A stretch of DNA of 64,000 nucleotides, taken from assembly GCF_000403355.2 (NCBI RefSeq), contig NZ_KE159646.1:2367790-2431789 (forward strand), given 5' to 3'. Every line of letters starts with the position of its first letter. Position 1 is the first letter of the stretch. The translations under genes were made by a program, and so were the position numbers. Below the pieces are notes generated by a model. The model was given only the letters and a program-made list of their open reading frames with translations. It did not search any database and was not told where the DNA came from. Origin of the DNA: Adlercreutzia caecimuris B7 (GTDB taxonomy: Bacteria; Actinomycetota; Coriobacteriia; Coriobacteriales; Eggerthellaceae). Below are positions 50,982 through 59,924 of the stretch, in pieces.

Positions 50982-53900
50982 CGGCGAGGCTCGCCGCAGC
51001 CGCCCCGCCTAGGCCGAGGAGCAGGATGCCCAGCACGTCACCGGTTTGGGCGAGCGGGCGCACGAGCGAGGTGGTACGCTCGCGCTCGGCGGGGACGCTC
51101 GGTTCGACGTCCTCCTCCTCGGCCGGTTCGTCGTCGGGCTCGGGTGCCTCAGGCGTCTCGGGCTCCTCGTAGCTGCCGGTCGGCGGCAGTGGGAAGTCGG
51201 GGTGTCCGTAGGTGACCGTCTGCCCCTCGTCTTCGATATCGGCATGGGCGGCTACTTCCACCTCGTTGTGGTACAGCGTTTCGAAGACGACGAGGCTTGC
51301 GCCCTCTAGATTCAGGCCGGGGATCGTGATCTCCATATCTACGGAGCCGCTTGGCTCTTCGGGCGTGAAGACGTGCTCGACCGAGACGGGTTGCCCTTCG
51401 ACAGCGAACGGCTCGCCGGTAGTCTTGTCCATGAGCACAGCGACCATACGGTACTCGAAGCCGGGGGTCAGTCCCTGGTAGGTGACGGTGTCGATGATGG
51501 TTACCTCTTCCGCCGGCACACCCTCGTGGGTGCCGCTCACGCTGTCCTTGGCAAGCGTTTCGATGGCGATGGGGTTGACGGTGACCGTCTGTCGCAGATC
51601 GTTGATGTCGCGATGCGCGGCTTCCTCCACATCCCCGCGCCAGAGGGTCTCGAAGACAACCAGCTCGGTGGCTTCGGCAACCTCCGAAGCGTCGAAGGCA
51701 AGCGGTACGTTTACGTAGCCGTGGTCGTCTTCGGGGCTGAACTCCACCGTGTTGGCGACTGGTTCGCCCCGGGAGAGGAACGGCTCGCCGGTGGCCTTGT
51801 CCATGAGCACGGCGTCGAGCCGATAGGTCGCACCCGGCTCCAGGCCCGAGTAGGTGACGCGGTCGATGATGGCCGTCTCACTGTCGGCGTTGATGTCGGC
51901 ATCGTACCGGTTGCCCGAGACGCCGTCGTAGGCATCGGTGGCGATGACGGGCTTGCCGACAATGGAGTTGTTCAACGTACCCAGGTCGATGGTGATCTTG
52001 TCATCGGTATCGCCAACGACGATCTCGTCGCGGATCATCTGGAAGATGGCGTTGGCGGGGCAGCGCAGCTCTTCCAGCTCGTAGGTGTCGAAGGGCAGCG
52101 CTCCCATGCCGTCGTTTACCGCCACGGGCGTTCCGTCGGCATGCAGACCGAACCAGACGCCGGCGCTTGCATCGAGCGCATCGGTGTCGAGGGTAAGCGG
52201 CATGCGGAAGCTGCCGTCCTCGGCGCGGAACTGAGCATCGTTGCCGTTGGTGTTTGCCGAATGGGGGCGTGCGACCGTCGACTCCGTCGAGGCGAGACCG
52301 TTCTTGTCGGTGACGATGACGTGCCACTCGCCGGTGGTCTTGGAAGTGAGCTTGAAGGGGATGCCCGCCAGCTTGGAGCCGCCGTCGACGCGCTTGAGGA
52401 ACTTCATGTCCGACCGCATGACCTGGTCGGTGATGCGGTCGCCGCCTTCTTCGGCGTTAAAGGAGCTCACGGTCTCGCTCGTGCCTCCGTCGTCGCTGAT
52501 GTGACGCACGTGCAGCGTCTCGTCTAGACGGTAGCCTTCGGGGGCCTTGACCTCCTGGATGGTGTAGGTGCCCAGCGGCATCGAGAGACGTCCGTCGCTC
52601 AGCTTGTAGAAATCGGGGCCACTGACCTTGTAGGGCAGCTCCGTCTGCTTGCCGGATGCGTCGACATGCACGAAGCTCCCCTCGGCGTTTGCGAGCGAGA
52701 AGGCGCCCGTATCATCGGTGCGTACCACCCAGCTGGCTCGAGGCGTGCGCTGGGCTACGGCATCGGCGGAGGCGCCCTCTACATCGTAGTAGTTGATGCG
52801 ATAGTGGGCATCGCCCAAGGTGGCGCCGCCCTGGGCCGCTGCATCGCCGGACTGGGCGTCCTTCTTTTGGAGGAGGATGTCGATGGGGTTCAGCCTGGCC
52901 GGATCGAAGACGGCATTGCCGCCCACGCGCGTCACCTTGCCCGCCGCGACGGTAACCGGGTAAATGGTCGGGTCGGTGCCGTAGCCCTTGAGGGGGCGCT
53001 TCGTCTCCTTCACCCAGTAGGAGCCGAGCGGCATCTGATCGAGGCGTCCGTAGCCGTCGCCGTTCTCGTCAAGTGCCGTGGTTAGGGTGTCGTAGAGCGC
53101 GGTGCAGCCAGCGTCCGTGTAGACGCCATAGGTGGCGCCTTCCAGGCGATAGCACGGGTTGTTCGCGGTAAGCGCGGGGTTGTTGGATAGCTTGAGCAAG
53201 TCAATGGAGCCGGTCTGCGGCTCATCGGCGAAGGTGATCATGTGGGGCTTCTCCTTGTCGGAGGACGGATCGATGGATACCGGCTCGATGGCGTTGCTCA
53301 GGTGATAGCCCTTCGGTGCGAACAGCTCGACGACGTGGTAGTTGCCGGCGTCGATGCCCTCGACCACGGCGCTCGAGCCATCCTCCTTCGTCGTGAAGAC
53401 GAAGCTCGCGTTCTCGCGGGCCCAGTTGCGGGCGTCGCGCCAGGTTTCCCATGCGCCTTCCTGAGCCTGGGTGAGCGCCGCCTGGGCCTCGCTTTTCTTG
53501 GCGAAAGCCGCGAAGACGGCGTTTTTGAACGAGTAGCGATCGTTGCCCGCGGTCAGGGTCGGGTTGGTCGATTCCTTGGTCAGCTGGGCGGCGCCGGTGT
53601 CGGGGGGTGCCACGAGCAGGTATCCCACGACGTCCTGAAAGGTCTGGCCGGTGGTGGCGGACTTGGCATCGAATTTGTAGTAGAACTTGCACCAGCCCTC
53701 GTACTTCGACTGAGAACCGCGGTAGGTGCCCTTGTACACAATGTAGTTGTCACCGCTGTGGTTTGCCATAAGGGGGCCGCTGCCGTTGGTGACGCCGGCT
53801 GAGCCGCAGGTGGCATGGGCCAGCGCCTTGTTTGTCGGAGCCTCCCCCGGGCCGTAGCCGGGATCCTGGTAGGTGCCCCCGCGGGTGAGGTAGCGATCGC

Positions 53901-54831
53901 GGTAGGTGTCCCCGCTACGCGAGATGGCGAAGTCGGTCTCATCGCCGAGCCGTGCGGCCAAAGTCTCGGCGAAGAATGCCTCCACATCGGCGTCGTAGGA
54001 GCTGTGCGAGGTCTTCAGCACGCTGTCCTTCCACTCGGTACCCGTGGAGGTGCCGTTCTTGTAGTCCTGATGGGTGCCGAAGAACGCGCCAAAGCCGTAG
54101 GAGCCCAGCATATCGCTGGGAAAGCCATAGGCATGCTGCTTGTTGCGCTGGTCGACGTCGAAGTTCTCGAGACGGGTGTACTCGTTGAGCTGGTAGCGCT
54201 TATCCGACTCCCCGGGGAACACTGCTGCGCGGAGGGCCTTCAGGGGGCCGTTGCCGCTACGGGCAGCTTCGCTCACCACGTCTTCCACATCGGAGCGGAA
54301 GGTGATATCCGCACCGTGGAAGTCGACGGTCAGGTCGCTTGTGTCGAGGTCGGCGGTCACGTAGTGCTCATAGGCGGGATGTACAGGGGAGAGCTCGAAG
54401 ACGATGCCGAGGGTATCGAGGTTCTCCTGATAGCCGGCCGGCACGGTGACGATGCCCGTGGCGGCATCATAGGAGCATTCCTCGGTGATGTCTCGCTGCT
54501 TGTTGCCGAACGTGGCGTAATGCTCGTAGACGGCAAACGACAGGCATTCGTCGAAGGAAAGCTGGTCGGGGTCGGTGTTGACCTTCACGTAGAGGGCATC
54601 GCCCCGCTCGACATAGCCGGCTTGGTAGGTGGCGAAGTCGATGGTCTCATAGGCTGCGTCCTTGAAATGGAGCGTGACCGCAACCGTGCCGCTTGTGGCC
54701 GGCGCTGCGACCGCCGGCGTCGGCTGCATGGTAAGGGGCAGAAGCCCGAAAGTGAGCAAAAACGCGATAATCATGCTCAGGAGGTGGCGGCCGGCTGCTG
54801 GCCGCGCGGGGGCTGGACGGTGGTCATCCAC
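50917..54831 (-). CDS. Large sortase-anchored adhesin/pilin-like protein with SpaA/Cna-B and VaFE repeats
   Basis: 1304 aa from a GTG at 54831 with GAGGAG 6 nt upstream. Signal peptide (about 17-43) ending AVA-AP; N-terminal domain (about 50-420) with conserved Cys including HATCGSAG; several SpaA/Cna-B modules (about 430-920, e.g. YTIQEVKAPEGYRLDETL); two VaFE/T-Q ester domains (about 950-1190; DRVTYSGLEPGATYRL and DTVTYQGLTPGFEYRM); acidic Pro/Glu linker; then LAQTGD, a hydrophobic span and RRTK-type basic tail, a sortase signal. Such modules carry intramolecular isopeptide or ester bonds that stiffen adhesins. Likely surface attachment. No sortase gene is adjacent. Confidence 0.9.
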   Translation of the reverse strand: MDDHRPAPARPAAGRHLLSMIIAFLLTFGLLPLTMQPTPAVAAPATSGTVAVTLHFKDAAYETIDFATYQAGYVERGDALYVKVNTDPDQLSFDECLSFAVYEHYATFGNKQRDITEECSYDAATGIVTVPAGYQENLDTLGIVFELSPVHPAYEHYVTADLDTSDLTVDFHGADITFRSDVEDVVSEAARSGNGPLKALRAAVFPGESDKRYQLNEYTRLENFDVDQRNKQHAYGFPSDMLGSYGFGAFFGTHQDYKNGTSTGTEWKDSVLKTSHSSYDADVEAFFAETLAARLGDETDFAISRSGDTYRDRYLTRGGTYQDPGYGPGEAPTNKALAHATCGSAGVTNGSGPLMANHSGDNYIVYKGTYRGSQSKYEGWCKFYYKFDAKSATTGQTFQDVVGYLLVAPPDTGAAQLTKESTNPTLTAGNDRYSFKNAVFAAFAKKSEAQAALTQAQEGAWETWRDARNWARENASFVFTTKEDGSSAVVEGIDAGNYHVVELFAPKGYHLSNAIEPVSIDPSSDKEKPHMITFADEPQTGSIDLLKLSNNPALTANNPCYRLEGATYGVYTDAGCTALYDTLTTALDENGDGYGRLDQMPLGSYWVKETKRPLKGYGTDPTIYPVTVAAGKVTRVGGNAVFDPARLNPIDILLQKKDAQSGDAAAQGGATLGDAHYRINYYDVEGASADAVAQRTPRASWVVRTDDTGAFSLANAEGSFVHVDASGKQTELPYKVSGPDFYKLSDGRLSMPLGTYTIQEVKAPEGYRLDETLHVRHISDDGGTSETVSSFNAEEGGDRITDQVMRSDMKFLKRVDGGSKLAGIPFKLTSKTTGEWHVIVTDKNGLASTESTVARPHSANTNGNDAQFRAEDGSFRMPLTLDTDALDASAGVWFGLHADGTPVAVNDGMGALPFDTYELEELRCPANAIFQMIRDEIVVGDTDDKITIDLGTLNNSIVGKPVIATDAYDGVSGNRYDADINADSETAIIDRVTYSGLEPGATYRLDAVLMDKATGEPFLSRGEPVANTVEFSPEDDHGYVNVPLAFDASEVAEATELVVFETLWRGDVEEAAHRDINDLRQTVTVNPIAIETLAKDSVSGTHEGVPAEEVTIIDTVTYQGLTPGFEYRMVAVLMDKTTGEPFAVEGQPVSVEHVFTPEEPSGSVDMEITIPGLNLEGASLVVFETLYHNEVEVAAHADIEDEGQTVTYGHPDFPLPPTGSYEEPETPEAPEPDDEPAEEEDVEPSVPAERERTTSLVRPLAQTGDVLGILLLGLGGAAAASLAAMLGLRALRTKREQSGGPTRR

Positions 54832-55037
54832 GAGAATCTCCTCTCTGCGCGGGCCAACAAGCCGCGCGGAACGGGTGCAAGGGGTCAGGTCTTTGGCTGC
54901 AGGCAGTGACGTCCAAATCTCGCAGGGCTTTTCGCTATCAAAAGGGTTGGCGTATGGCAGCCAAAGCACCTGACGCTTGGTACCGTAGAGCCGCAGAACC
55001 GTGAAACGATATCGAGACCTTCCCGTTTTCCGCCGTC

Positions 55038-55114
55038 TGAGAACCGCCTGAGAACCGTCGAGAAACCGTCCCCGAACCGTCTGAGGCCCGCCACGCGACC
55101 GCCCCCGAACCGCA
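55038..55114. repeat. Seven tandem 11-bp units, helically phased
   Basis: Units begin at 55038, 55049, 55060, 55071, 55082, 55093 and 55104. All keep CCG at unit positions 7-9, and the best copies read TGAGAACCGTC. Period 11 is not a multiple of three, and no open frame uses it, so a DNA-level role is likely. Confidence 0.7.
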
Positions 55115-55260
55115 ACAGCGCCCCGCCTCCGAGCGCCGAGGAAGTAGATGGGACGATTTTGTCTCAGCTAAAATATCCGAGCCTGTGAAGAGGCGGTTGT
55201 GACCTTGTAGTTATTTCGCGAGCGCGCGACTGCGGAAGATTCCCCTTGGGGCTTCCTCTC

Positions 55261-55266
55261 TATAAT
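55261..55266 (+). promoter_or_regulatory. TATAAT -10 box of rseP
   Basis: CTCTATAATGG context, the same as at the ispG promoter (56653). 73 bp before the rseP start; -35 weak. Confidence 0.5.
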
Positions 55267-55338
55267 GGGCGACGAACGAAACGGCCCCGTGTACGGCGGC
55301 CTTCTCTTACCTGAAGCAAAGCAAAAGGAGCAAACGCA

Positions 55339-56451
55339 GTGGATATTCTCATCATGCTCGTCTGCGGCGTCATTACCATCGGCCTGCTCGTGTTCATCCA
55401 CGAGGGCGGCCATTTTCTCGCCGCTCGCGCCTTCGGGGTGCGCGTGACCGAGTTCATGCTCGGCCTGCCCGGCCCCTCGGTGGGCTTCACCCGCGGCGAG
55501 ACCCGCTTCGGCGTGACGGCGGTGCCGCTCGGCGGCTACGCGAAGGTGTGCGGCATGGAGGCCGGCCCCTTGCAGCCCCATCTTCAGGAGGTGCTCGCAT
55601 CGCTGTACCGCCGCGGCACGGCGAACATGGAGGACGTGGCCCGCGACTGCGGCATCTCCACTGATGCGACCTACGAGGCCCTCGAGGAACTCGTGGAATG
55701 GGGCAGCGTCATCGCGCCGCAGAAGTCCGACCAGTTCAACACCTACCGCGCCCCGCGCGTGGCCCCCACCAAGCGCCAGATGAAGCGGGCCGCGAAGGCG
55801 GGCAAGGGCGAGCTTCCCTCCTACGAGCTGGGCGAGGCGCGGCCGGTGGACGACCCGCGTGCCCTGTACGAGAGCGAGTACCGCCAGCAGTACCGCTCGC
55901 TGCCTTTCTGGAAGCGCTCGGTCATCCTTTTGGCGGGCATCGCCGTGAACCTGCTGTTCGCCATGCTCGTGTTCGTACTGGTGTTCTCGGTCATCGGCTT
56001 TCAGGTGGCCCACCCCGACACCGGCGAGATCGTGACCATCCACGCCTCGGTGCTCCAGGCGCTGCAGGCGGGCTTCTCCTACATCGGCATGGTGGTGCAG
56101 GCGGTCATCGGCCTGTTCAACCCGGCCACGGCGGCCCAGACGGTGTCGGATTCCACCTCCATCGTGGGCATCGCCGTCATGTCGAAGGACTATTTCCAGG
56201 CCGGTCTCATCGAGGCGCTCGAGTTCATGGCCATGATCTCGGTGTCGCTCGGCATCATGAACCTGCTGCCGATCCCGCCGCTCGACGGCGGTCGCTTCGT
56301 GGTGGAGCTCTTCCAGAAGGGCACCCGCAAGACGGTGTCGCAGAAGGCCATGAACTATATGTCCATGGCGGGCATGGCGCTGTTCCTCGGGTTCTTCGTC
56401 ATCATGCTGAACCAGGACATCCAGCGCTTCGTCTTCGGCAACTGGGGGTAG
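55339..56451 (+). CDS. rseP: RseP-like M50 site-2 metalloprotease with non-PDZ insert
   Basis: 370 aa from a GTG at 55339 with AAAAGGAG upstream. The zinc motif HEGGH is at residues 21-25 in the first membrane helix, and MNLLPIPPLDGGR (about 308-320) supplies the third ligand region. Four membrane helices in all. Between helices 1 and 2, where RseP has PDZ domains, residues about 85-130 instead look like a small winged-helix-like segment (VARDCGISTDATYEALEELVEWG) followed by a basic linker. It should cleave membrane-bound regulatory or signal peptides. It lies before ispG, as in many bacteria. Confidence 0.9.
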   Translation: MDILIMLVCGVITIGLLVFIHEGGHFLAARAFGVRVTEFMLGLPGPSVGFTRGETRFGVTAVPLGGYAKVCGMEAGPLQPHLQEVLASLYRRGTANMEDVARDCGISTDATYEALEELVEWGSVIAPQKSDQFNTYRAPRVAPTKRQMKRAAKAGKGELPSYELGEARPVDDPRALYESEYRQQYRSLPFWKRSVILLAGIAVNLLFAMLVFVLVFSVIGFQVAHPDTGEIVTIHASVLQALQAGFSYIGMVVQAVIGLFNPATAAQTVSDSTSIVGIAVMSKDYFQAGLIEALEFMAMISVSLGIMNLLPIPPLDGGRFVVELFQKGTRKTVSQKAMNYMSMAGMALFLGFFVIMLNQDIQRFVFGNWG

Positions 56452-56611
56452 GCGGCGCTCCGTCCTGGCGGGACGAGCGGGCGGCCCGACGGTGCGGGGG
56501 TGGCAAGGAGCCCCTCGAAGAGGCCGGCCGAAGCATACGGGCGAGGCTGGGGCGTTCAGCACCTGCGCCACTGCATGCGTCTTGCGCGAACGTTCCCCCA
56601 CGATGAGAAAT

Positions 56612-56628
56612 TCTACGCACTGCGTAGA
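56612..56628. promoter_or_regulatory. 17-bp perfect palindrome TCTACGCACTGCGTAGA over the ispG -35 region
   Basis: 8-bp arms around a central C end 24 bp before the TATAAT at 56653, so a bound dimer would affect promoter access. A related, differently spaced inverted repeat occurs at 20042-20056. Confidence 0.45.
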
Positions 56629-56652
56629 GAATCGCGATGTCGTCCCTGCTCT

Positions 56653-56658
56653 ATAATG
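56653..56658 (+). promoter_or_regulatory. TATAAT -10 box of ispG-proS
   Basis: Perfect TATAAT in CTCTATAATGG, 31 bp before the ispG ATG. Confidence 0.55.
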
Positions 56659-56688
56659 GAACGACCCGTTTCGTTCTAAGGAACATCT

Positions 56689-57825
56689 ATGACCAACGAA
56701 TTGAAGCCCCGCGAGCGCACGGACGCTGCTGCAGATGCGTCGGCATCATCCCGCACCCCCGGCGTGCTCAAGCCCCACGAGCGCACGCGTTGCGTGATGG
56801 TGGGCAACGTGCCCGTGGGCGGCGGGGCTCCGGTGGCGGTGCAGAGCATGCTGAACGCTCCGGCCGACGACGTGGCGGCCAACCTCGCGCAGATAGAGGC
56901 GCTGGCAGAAGCCGGCTGTGAGATCGTGCGCATGGCCATCCCGCGCCGCAACTGCCTGGACGCTTTCGAGGCCGTGTGCGCCGCGTCGCCTTTGCCTGTG
57001 GTGGCCGATATCCACTTCGACGCGCGCATCGCCATCGAGGCGGCTCGGCGCGGGGCGGCGAAGCTGCGCATCAATCCCGGCAACATCGGCGGCCTGGAGG
57101 CCACGCGCGAGGTGATCGCCGCGGCCCGTGCGGCGGGCATCCCCATTCGCATCGGGGTGAACGCCGGATCGCTCGATGATGCGCTCGCGGCTCGCGACGA
57201 CCTCACGCTGCCCGAGAAGCTGGTAGCTTCGGCAGTCGAGTACGTGCGCTTCTTCGAAGACGAGTGCGACTTCCGCGACATCGTGGTATCGGCCAAGGCC
57301 CACGACGTGCAGACCACCATCGACACGTACCGCTTGCTGGCCTCTGCGTTGCCGCAGGTGCCGCTGCACATCGGCGTCACCGAGGCGGGCACGGCCTTCC
57401 AGGGCATCATCAAAAGCGCCTGCGGCCTGGGGGTTCTTCTGGAAGAGGGCATCGGCGACACCATGCGCATCTCGCTCACCGACGACCCGGTGGTGGAGGT
57501 GCGGGCCTGCTGGACGCTGCTGGGCTCGCTCGATCTGCGCCGCCGCGCGCCCGAGCTCATCAGCTGCCCTACCTGCGGCCGTTGCCAGGTGAACCTCATC
57601 GGCCTGGCGCGCGAGGTGGAAGAGCGCTTGGCGAACGTGCAAAAGCCGGTGAAGGTGGCCGTCATGGGGTGCGTGGTGAACGGCCCCGGCGAGGCCGCCG
57701 ATGCTGATATTGGGGTGGCTTGCGGCGCAGGGTCGGGCGTGGTTTTCTCCCATGGTAAAATCGTTCGAAAAGTTCCCGAGTCAGATATCGTGACCGCCCT
57801 TATGGAAGAGTTGGAGACCCTATGA
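56689..57825 (+). CDS. ispG: (E)-4-hydroxy-3-methylbut-2-enyl-diphosphate synthase
   Basis: 378 aa. TIM-barrel with VQSMLNAPADD, VADIHFDARIA, KLRINPGNIGG and an iron-sulfur C-terminal domain with CPTCGRCQ plus MGCVVNGPGEA providing the [4Fe-4S] ligands. Reduces MEcPP to HMBPP in the MEP pathway. A hydrophilic ~25-residue head precedes the family start. Its stop overlaps the proS ATG (ATGA), so the two are coupled. Confidence 0.96.
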   Translation: MTNELKPRERTDAAADASASSRTPGVLKPHERTRCVMVGNVPVGGGAPVAVQSMLNAPADDVAANLAQIEALAEAGCEIVRMAIPRRNCLDAFEAVCAASPLPVVADIHFDARIAIEAARRGAAKLRINPGNIGGLEATREVIAAARAAGIPIRIGVNAGSLDDALAARDDLTLPEKLVASAVEYVRFFEDECDFRDIVVSAKAHDVQTTIDTYRLLASALPQVPLHIGVTEAGTAFQGIIKSACGLGVLLEEGIGDTMRISLTDDPVVEVRACWTLLGSLDLRRRAPELISCPTCGRCQVNLIGLAREVEERLANVQKPVKVAVMGCVVNGPGEAADADIGVACGAGSGVVFSHGKIVRKVPESDIVTALMEELETL

Positions 57826-59582
57826 ACCAGATTCTGCACATGAGCAACCTGTACGCTCCCACCCTGAAGGAAGATCCGTCGGACGCCGACATCGCCAGCG
57901 CGCGCCTGCTTCTGCGCGCGGGCATGCTGCGCAAGACCGCCTCGGGCGTGTACACGTTCTTGCCGCTGGGCTGGCGCGTGCTCCACAAGATCGAGGATAT
58001 CGTGCGCGAGGAAATGGACGCCGCCGGTGCCCAGGAGATTCTCATGCCGGCCCTGCAACCGGCGAAGCTGTGGCACGAGAGCGGCCGCTGGGACGATTAC
58101 GGCCCGGAGCTCATGCGTCTGACCGACCGCCACGACAACGAGTTCTGCCTCGGGCCCACCCATGAGGAGCTCATCGTGGACTTGGTGCGCAACGAGCTGC
58201 GCTCCTACAAGGAGCTGCCGGTGAACCTGTACCAGATCCAGACGAAGTACCGCGATGAGATTCGCCCCCGCTTCGGCCTTCTGCGCTCCCGCGAGTTCAT
58301 CATGAAGGACGCCTACAGCTTCAACGCCTCTCAGGAATCGGTGCAGGAAACCTACGACGCCATGGGCGAGGCCTACAAGAAGATCTGCGACCGCTGTGGT
58401 TTGGAGTGGCGCGAGGTGGAGGCCGACGGCGGCCAGATCGGCGGCAGCGTGACCGCCGAGTTCATGGCCCTGGCGGAATCGGGCGAGGCCGAGCTGGTGT
58501 ACTGCTCCTGCGGCTATGCCGCCGATGCCGAGGCTGGTGCCTGCCTGGCCCGCCCCACGCTGTACGAGGTGGATGCCATGGAGAAGATTGCCACGCCCGG
58601 CGTGCACACCATCGCCGAGCTGGCCGCGTTCTTGGACATCCCCGAGTCCTCCACGGTGAAGGCCCTTTCGGGCAAGGACGCCGAGGGCAATCTCGTGTGC
58701 CTGTTCATCCCCGGCGATCACGAGTTGAACGAGCTGAAGATCGAGGGCGTGGTGCCCGGATTTGCGCTGCTGACCGATGAGGAGATGAAGGATTTCGGTC
58801 TGTGCAAGGGTTCCATGGGCCCGGTGGGGCTGCCCGAGAGCGCGCGTGTTATCGCGTGCGCGAGCCTGCAGGCGGTGCCCCAGTGGGTGGTTGGCGCCAA
58901 CGAGGACGGCTTCCACTATGTGGGCGCTCGCCTCGGCCAGGACTTCTCGGTGGACGAGTGGGCCGACCTGTCTGCGGTCAAGCCCGGTGATGGCTGCCCC
59001 GAGTGCGGGCTGCCCCTCGATGGGGCCCGCGGCATCGAGGTGGCCCAGATCTTCCAGCTGGGCGACAAGTACTCCCGCGCCATGGGCGCCACGTTCATGG
59101 ACGAGGAGGGCAACGAGGTTCCCTTCTTCATGGGCTGCTACGGCGTAGGCATTTCCCGCACCCTGGCCGCCATCGTGGAGCAGCACAACGACGAACACGG
59201 CATTATGTGGCCTCCGTCGGTGGCTCCGGCCCAGGTGTGCGTGGTGCCGCTGACCGTGGGTGACGACGAGGTGCAGCCCATGGCCGAGAAGATCGCGCGA
59301 GATTTGGCCGAGATCGGCTTCGAGGTGGTCGTCGACGACCGCGACGAGCGCGCCGGTGTGAAGTTCAACGACGCCGACCTCATCGGCTGGCCCGTGCAGA
59401 TTGTCGTGGGCAAACGCGGCCTGAAGGAGAACAAGGTGGAGGTGAAGCTGCGCCGCACCGGCGAGAAGAAGGACGTGTCGCTGGATACGTTGGCCGAACT
59501 CATGGGCTTCGCCCGCCGCTCTATGCGCAACAACACGCGCGCCGGCGCCGGCTACGGCAGCTTCGACGCTATCTTCGGCTAG
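57822..59582 (+). CDS. proS: Prolyl-tRNA synthetase (bacterial type with editing domain)
   Basis: 586 aa. Class II core: motif 2 near RPRFGLLRSREFIMKDAY, motif 3 GCYGVGISRTLAAIVEQ (about 438-454), an INS-type editing domain inserted at about residues 225-400, and an anticodon-binding domain (about 475-580). Loads tRNA-Pro and clears Ala-tRNA-Pro. Translationally coupled to ispG. Dispersed repeat copy C follows its stop. Confidence 0.97.
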   Translation: MNQILHMSNLYAPTLKEDPSDADIASARLLLRAGMLRKTASGVYTFLPLGWRVLHKIEDIVREEMDAAGAQEILMPALQPAKLWHESGRWDDYGPELMRLTDRHDNEFCLGPTHEELIVDLVRNELRSYKELPVNLYQIQTKYRDEIRPRFGLLRSREFIMKDAYSFNASQESVQETYDAMGEAYKKICDRCGLEWREVEADGGQIGGSVTAEFMALAESGEAELVYCSCGYAADAEAGACLARPTLYEVDAMEKIATPGVHTIAELAAFLDIPESSTVKALSGKDAEGNLVCLFIPGDHELNELKIEGVVPGFALLTDEEMKDFGLCKGSMGPVGLPESARVIACASLQAVPQWVVGANEDGFHYVGARLGQDFSVDEWADLSAVKPGDGCPECGLPLDGARGIEVAQIFQLGDKYSRAMGATFMDEEGNEVPFFMGCYGVGISRTLAAIVEQHNDEHGIMWPPSVAPAQVCVVPLTVGDDEVQPMAEKIARDLAEIGFEVVVDDRDERAGVKFNDADLIGWPVQIVVGKRGLKENKVEVKLRRTGEKKDVSLDTLAELMGFARRSMRNNTRAGAGYGSFDAIFG

Positions 59583-59614
59583 TATATTCCGTCGTTGCTC
59601 ACGCAACGACGGGA

Positions 59615-59752
59615 ACGCCGATGCTGCGGATCCGACAGGCACCTGGCCTTGCCATTCAGCGCTTTCCCTCACAGCCCTTAGGCTGCTCGGCCGCGCTTCA
59701 AGGCAACTCCAGGCACCGGTCGGATCCTCGCTGACTTCCTTGGGCGCATTCC
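59615..59752 (+). repeat. Dispersed ~140-bp structured repeat, copy C
   Basis: Preceded by a 10-bp perfect hairpin (59589-59598 with 59603-59612) that overlaps the space right after the proS stop. The most diverged copy; its outer arm carries GGATCC on both sides where copies A and B have GGTTCC and GCAACC, a paired change that keeps the stem. Confidence 0.7.
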
Positions 59753-59809
59753 GTGACGACTTACCCTATCGCTATAAGTCATAAGTCGGTTCGGAAAACA
59801 CCAGTTCAG

Positions 59810-59842
59810 AACCCCTGTCAAAGACTTTTGGCAGGGGTTTTT
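59810..59842 (+). terminator. Rho-independent terminator upstream of the XRE gene
   Basis: AACCCCTG (59810-59817) pairs with CAGGGGTT (59832-59839), then TTT. The loop half GTCAAAGACTTTTGG is repeated almost exactly at 59861-59875 outside the hairpin. Confidence 0.7.
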
Positions 59843-59924
59843 CATTAGATGAGGGGCCATGTCAAAGAGTTTTGGTGGTAGGGTGGCACCCGTCATGTCA
59901 CTCTGATTGCGAAAGGACGGAACA

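Larger units (their letters stand above)
54832..55338. other. 507-bp divergent regulatory region between adhesin and rseP
   Basis: No gene is seen. It contains the 11-bp phased repeat array (55038-55114) and a TATAAT (55261-55266) serving rseP. The adhesin's own promoter on the minus strand was not clearly identified. Confidence 0.5.

Noticed and set aside
55038..55114. CRISPR-like interpretation of the 11-bp array
   Set aside because: Units are 11 bp with no spacers; it is a tandem array, not repeat-spacer architecture.
56676..59672. A 998-codon open frame on the minus strand across ispG and proS
   Set aside because: It is antisense to two conserved, motif-complete genes, its product is low-complexity (His/Gly/Ala/Arg rich) with no domain, and such long antisense frames are expected in GC-rich DNA with strong third-position bias.
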